Below are positions 60,974 through 64,000 of a DNA stretch of 64,000 bases, piece by piece (the stretch's first letter is position 1; every line of letters starts with the position of its first letter). Where the stretch lies: NCBI RefSeq assembly GCF_001654865.1, contig NZ_LXEO01000011.1, positions 54,762 to 118,761 on the forward strand, read 5' to 3'. Source of the stretch: Buttiauxella noackiae ATCC 51607 (lineage in GTDB: Bacteria > Pseudomonadota > Gammaproteobacteria > Enterobacterales > Enterobacteriaceae). Under the pieces are notes generated by a model. It made no database searches and was not told the DNA's origin. It saw only the letters and a list, made by a program, of their open reading frames with translations. Made by a program: the position numbers and the translations under genes.

Positions 60974-61474
60974 ATGAAAAAATCCATCCTGTTAGCCGCT
61001 GCTCTGTTCAGCACTGCCGCGGCAATGCCTGCATTTGCAAGCAATGTTCTGAACGAAAAAAATCTCTCTCTCGAGTTTGCAGATAAACTCGCACAGAGCG
61101 CTATTCAGGCCTGTAGTGCCAAAAACTACAATGTCGCGGTAACTGTTGTTGACCGTGCCGGTGTTGTGAAAATCGTTAAACGTATGGATAACGCTGGTCC
61201 ACACACCGTTGAAGCCAGCCGCATGAAGGCCTATACCGCGCTGACCACCAAAAATACCACCGGCGATGTTATGAAGAGTGCACAGGATAATGCCGGTGCG
61301 CAGAATATGCGCGATATCCCTGGTTTCTTATTATTGGGCGGCGGGATACCGGTGAAAGTGGATAATCAAACCATCGGCGCTATTGGGATTGGCGGTGCGC
61401 CGGGCGGCCATTTGGATCAGCAATGTGCGGTTGACGCACTTGAAGCAAATAAGGCTGCTCTTAACGCTTCCTGA
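60974..61474 (+). CDS. Exported GlcG/HbpS-like (DUF336) protein
   Basis: A 166-residue protein with a signal peptide MKKSILLAAALFSTAAAMPAFA and a single GlcG/HbpS domain: LAQSAIQACSAKNYNVAVTVVDRAGVVKIVKRMDNAGPHTVEASRMKAYTA, then GGGIPVKVDNQTIGAIGIGGAPGGHLDQQCA. Related HbpS of Streptomyces is a secreted haem-binding partner of the SenS/SenR two-component system, and the same domain forms the C-terminal part of PduO. Placed 102 bases after a sensor kinase/regulator pair, it may be a periplasmic accessory or target. The start at 60974 follows GAGGGAA. Confidence 0.87.
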   Translation: MKKSILLAAALFSTAAAMPAFASNVLNEKNLSLEFADKLAQSAIQACSAKNYNVAVTVVDRAGVVKIVKRMDNAGPHTVEASRMKAYTALTTKNTTGDVMKSAQDNAGAQNMRDIPGFLLLGGGIPVKVDNQTIGAIGIGGAPGGHLDQQCAVDALEANKAALNAS

Positions 61475-61484
61475 TAAAGGTTTT

Positions 61485-61522
61485 CGTGACGTTGCAGGTG
61501 TATTTCGACCGGCAGCGTCACG
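61485..61522 (+). terminator. Hairpin after the HbpS-like gene
   Basis: An 11-bp stem (CGTGACG + TTGC with GCAG + CGTCACG, one G-T pair) and a 16-base loop, about 10 bases past the stop. No T run follows, so its role is uncertain. Confidence 0.5.
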
Positions 61523-61656
61523 GACAAAAAGAGTCGTGAAAACATCCCCCCTTTGCCCATGTTGAAATTTTTTGTCAAAATAATGTATTCAGCGTCAAAT
61601 ACTTTGCGTATTACACGGACGTTTTTTATACATTGATGGGAAATAAGGGAGCTAAA

Positions 61657-61818
61657 ATGAAGTATATATTCACGCTTATATTGAGTCTGACATTATCCGG
61701 ATGCACAGCGAGTGATTGGGTAGATGCTGCTGGTGGAATAATGCAGGCTACTGATAAAAATGAAAAAGACGCAAGAGATAAGCGCATTAAAGCGGCTAAC
61801 AAAGCTGCAGGTTATTAA
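61657..61818 (+). CDS. Small lipoprotein of unknown function
   Basis: A 53-residue precursor: MKYIFTLILSLTLSGC with lipobox LSGC (Cys16), then TASDWVDAAGGIMQATDKNEKDARDKRIKAANKAAGY, a short charged helix of entericidin-like size. AAGGGAG lies 6 bases before the ATG. It is probably membrane-anchored. I do not recognise the family. Confidence 0.7.
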   Translation: MKYIFTLILSLTLSGCTASDWVDAAGGIMQATDKNEKDARDKRIKAANKAAGY

Positions 61819-61918
61819 GATTTAAACAAATTGTAAAAGCGGATTAAGCAATTCCTCTTCTGGCTGTATTGAGTAAGAAGAGGAATGCTGATGATGTTAA
61901 TGGCATCTGAATAACTGA

Positions 61919-62440
61919 TTATTTTTCGCACAAGCGTTCAAGCTTGAAGCACTCCGCACCCTTATATAAGCACTCATCATAAATACGATAACCCAGATAT
62001 TCAGCTACGCGAATTGAGGCCGGGTGATGTTTCACAATAAGGCAAACGGTTTTGGGGGGCGAAAATGAATCAACATACCAATGGTGTGCGGCTTCGGCAG
62101 CTTCCTTTGCAATCCCTCGGCCCTGGGCTGCGCGTGAAATAACCCATGATGCTTCGGCGCAGTTATCAAACTCTTCATCAATACCTCGGTGAAAATTAGC
62201 CAGCCCCGTTTCCCCTAAAAAAGCACCATCAGATTTTTGGAAGATGGAAAATATCCCGAATCCAAACGTTGACCAGTGCCCGATATTTCTCAAAATACGA
62301 TTCCATCCTTCTTCCGGTGTAAATCCAGGAGAATTTGTTACCTGGAAAATTTGTGGGTCAGCATACATCGGATACCACACGCCAAAATCTGCGATGGCCT
62401 GAGGACGTAAAATTAATCTTTCGGTTTCAATATTTGTCAT
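61919..62440 (-). CDS. GNAT family N-acetyltransferase (RimJ/RimL-like)
   Basis: A 173-residue acetyltransferase: IETERLILRPQAIADFGVWYPMYADPQIF at the N-terminus, FGIFSIFQKSDGAFLGETGLANF, the acetyl-CoA site AAQGRGIAKEAAEAAHHW (Q/R-x-x-G-x-A type) and HPASIRVAEYLGYRIYDE. It is similar to the RimJ/RimL group, which modifies protein N-termini or small amines. The substrate is unknown. The ATG at 62440 is preferred to a TTG one codon upstream. Confidence 0.88.
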   Translation of the reverse strand: MTNIETERLILRPQAIADFGVWYPMYADPQIFQVTNSPGFTPEEGWNRILRNIGHWSTFGFGIFSIFQKSDGAFLGETGLANFHRGIDEEFDNCAEASWVISRAAQGRGIAKEAAEAAHHWYVDSFSPPKTVCLIVKHHPASIRVAEYLGYRIYDECLYKGAECFKLERLCEK

Positions 62441-62505
62441 CAATTTATCTTTTATCGAAATTCTGAGTAAAGGGCTGAAAGTGTAACTTCCAGCCTGGAG
62501 TCAAC

Positions 62506-62841
62506 TTACTCAGCAGCCGTTTCGCCAGGTTTACTTCTCAGAGTATCAAGATCAATGTCAGCATCGTTTGTTTCCAGCAGCTGCGTTAACAAAAGAAGAT
62601 TATTGAATTCATTTAAAAGTATCTCAGCGTCACTCTTCAGGGGAGTATCAGCCGCATCCAAAGCAGCATTGATTGCCTTTCTGACGTTTTCAAGCATTTC
62701 ATTCATACCGCCATTTTTGCCAATGGTCAGTAACAGTGCCCCTATAAGCAAAGACTGAGCTTCGACTTTTGCCGCCAGTTGCTTGGCTTCAGCATCCATT
62801 TTTGAAATTTTTGCTATCACACCCAGTATTAAGTTTTTCAT
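62506..62841 (-). CDS. IraP-like anti-adapter protein (RpoS stabiliser)
   Basis: A 111-residue protein whose first 60 or so residues, MKNLILGVIAKISKMDAEAKQLAAKVEAQ..., follow E. coli IraP (MKNLI..., E-S-K-L-A-x-VEA pattern, predicted coiled coil). It has an added acidic C-terminal tail (ETNDADIDLDTLRSKPGETAAE). IraP (86 residues in E. coli) binds RssB and prevents ClpXP degradation of RpoS during phosphate starvation. The assignment is by eye and moderate; the tail is unusual for IraP. Confidence 0.65.
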   Translation of the reverse strand: MKNLILGVIAKISKMDAEAKQLAAKVEAQSLLIGALLLTIGKNGGMNEMLENVRKAINAALDAADTPLKSDAEILLNEFNNLLLLTQLLETNDADIDLDTLRSKPGETAAE

Positions 62842-63654
62842 GAAAGCTCCTTTTTAGTCAGATAAGCCCTTAACAACATAAGGGTGAGGTTTGTTTGATG
62901 AAAATGAAAATAGCCTAAGTTGTGACTGCGCACCACTTCCGGATTGAACAAGCATCTATTTTGAGCCAACGGTGTATACAATTTTCATATCTTCATCACC
63001 CAACAGGCTCACAATGAACGAATGATTAGTGCCAAGAGATAGTGACCAACAAACGCAAGTGTGTTCTGATTGGAATGGATCGTGTTCTCTTATTTATGCT
63101 TAAACTAAGCCATTTCCGCCAGTTGTAGCCATCGTAAGCATCCATGCGAAAAGTCAGTTGATATGCTGCAGGTTCCCGGGACGATAATCAAAACAGCACT
63201 GCAGTTCGGGCGTTGGCCTATTAGTGTTGAGTCGGAAGAAGAGCGCTTTAGTCACACCGCTCGACAGATATGCTTATTGAATGAGCCCTCTCGACAGATA
63301 TGCTTATTGAATGAGCCCTACTGGTGGGTTTACTATCCTGAATAGATCAGAACGATATTAATTCTATGTGAAATTATTTTAGGTGGATTTAAAAATTTAT
63401 TTCAATCTAAATGCGAAAATTTGGATTCGTTACCATTTCCTGTTGGTGCGTTTTATGGAAGGGAACGTGAAGAACTCTAATTATGAAATTTATGGATTGA
63501 AATGATATTTTTTCCAAAAAATACCTAATCGAGGTTAGACCCTAAAACTTGAAAAGAGTAAATAATTTTCTTAAATATTATCCTCCCAAATCTTAAAATT
63601 TGATTGGTTGTTGTCGCCTTATCTTAACATGAACCATTAACCTAAGGATTGAAA
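62842..63654. other. Long spacer with a tandem repeat and AT-rich DNA
   Basis: 813 bases without a convincing gene. 62842-63250 is of mixed composition. A 60-codon plus-strand frame at 63163-63345 spans the tandem repeat and has neither a ribosome site nor a known family; it could be a gene remnant. 63330-63640 is markedly AT-rich with several short T and A runs, unlike the surrounding genome, suggesting acquired or decayed DNA. Confidence 0.6.
63261..63320 (+). repeat. 30-bp tandem direct duplication
   Basis: The unit (63261-63290), starting TCGACAGATATGCTTATTGA, is repeated once at 63291-63320 with a single difference at the last base. The unit length keeps reading frame, encoding RQICLLNEPS twice in the 63163 frame. 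Confidence 0.9.
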
Positions 63655-63936
63655 ATGAGTGACAACACGTGGGATGGAAATGTAGCTACATTGCCAAAGG
63701 ATTATGTCCAGACTCTATTGGGGATGCTTGATAAGAACGATGTCCTTGCTGTGAGATTAGGTCTTACGGGGAAAGGTATCCGTCCTAACTATCAACTTAT
63801 TCATATAGATAATTCTGTTACCGCTATGAATGGTGCAAATCATAAAAAATTCGAAAATGTTGAGGAGTTTGATATCTCGCGCATTTCGGAACCATTAACA
63901 AGGTGTGACATTACAAAAATGCTTCTTAACGGTTAA
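63655..63936 (+). CDS. Small protein of unknown function
   Basis: A 93-residue soluble protein, MSDNTWDGNVATLPKDYVQTLLGMLDKNDVLAVRLGLTGKGIRP..., with no signal peptide or membrane segment. AAGGA lies 7 bases before the ATG and a terminator follows, so it looks like a complete, expressed single gene. Its AT-rich surroundings suggest an accessory gene. I do not recognise the family. Confidence 0.68.
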   Translation: MSDNTWDGNVATLPKDYVQTLLGMLDKNDVLAVRLGLTGKGIRPNYQLIHIDNSVTAMNGANHKKFENVEEFDISRISEPLTRCDITKMLLNG

Positions 63937-63967
63937 GGTAGTACTTATTTTGACCATTATTATTTTT

Positions 63968-63992
63968 AGCCTCGTATCGCGGGGCTTTTTTA
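63968..63992 (+). terminator. Terminator after the last small gene
   Basis: A 7-bp stem AGCCTCG/CGGGGCT with one G-T pair, a 5-base loop and a run of six T. Confidence 0.85.
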
Positions 63993-64000
63993 CATTCTGT

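Noticed and set aside
63261..63320. CRISPR array or phage attachment repeats
   Set aside because: The two 30-bp units are directly adjacent with no spacer, and no integrase, cas gene or tRNA is nearby.

Overview
The window is chromosomal DNA of a member of the Enterobacteriaceae. Almost every housekeeping protein is near-identical in length and motif content to its Escherichia coli/Salmonella counterpart, and much of the E. coli 38-39 min gene order is kept: tcyP-ydjM-[..]-hxpB-yniB-yniA-ydiZ-pfkB-ydiY-[..]-thrS-infC-rpmI-rplT-pheM-pheS-pheT-ihfA-[..]-btuC-btuE-btuD-nlpC-[..]-ydiV-selO-[..]-hemP-aroH-ppsR-ppsA-[..]-rprA-ydiK-ydiJ-menI. Brackets mark places where this genome carries genes that E. 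coli K-12 does not have there. It is not E. coli. The extra loci and ERIC elements suggest another genus of the family; I cannot settle which from sequence alone.

Layout. 1-7.3 kb: cystine transporter (partial), LexA-controlled ydjM, an orphan kduD, sugar-phosphate and fructosamine enzymes, pfkB, the outer-membrane protein YdiY and a small exported protein. 7.7-14.9 kb: the translation block thrS-infC-rpmI-rplT and pheMST-ihfA with its classical controls (anticodon-like thrS operator, AUU start of infC, L20 operator hairpin, pheM leader peptide and attenuator). 14.9-16.0 kb: a yeaR-yeaR-yoaG operon in which yeaR is duplicated and the YoaG domain is duplicated within one protein. 16.3-22.7 kb: vitamin B12 uptake (btuC, btuD), btuE, nlpC, an orphan LacI-type regulator, ydiV, selO. 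22.7-28.9 kb: a complete haem uptake locus hemP-hmuRSTUV under a Fur box, with a pair of ERIC elements between hemP and hmuR. 29-33.8 kb: aroH, ppsR, ppsA. 33.9-38.0 kb: a divergent GPH-type sugar transporter and family 3 glycoside hydrolase. 38.0-43.4 kb: the sRNA RprA, ydiK, ydiJ, menI and more ERIC elements.

43.5-58.3 kb holds a complete 17-gene ethanolamine utilization operon, eutSPQTDMNEJGHABCLKR. It encodes all shell proteins (S, M, N, L, K), the lyase EutBC with reactivase EutA, the core enzymes EutE, EutG and EutD, the cobalamin adenosyltransferase EutT, the accessory proteins EutJ, EutP and EutQ, the permease EutH and the B12/ethanolamine-responsive activator EutR. In E. coli and Salmonella this operon sits elsewhere (near hemF/maeB). 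Here it follows menI, and BtuCD in the same window could help supply its cofactor.

58.5-64 kb: nudI, then a two-component system followed by an exported GlcG/HbpS-like (DUF336) protein. This is the best candidate for an undescribed signalling unit. A small lipoprotein, a GNAT acetyltransferase, an IraP-like RpoS anti-adapter and an AT-rich accessory stretch with a 30-bp tandem repeat and an unknown small gene complete the window. No tRNA, rRNA, CRISPR array, prophage or intact insertion sequence was seen.
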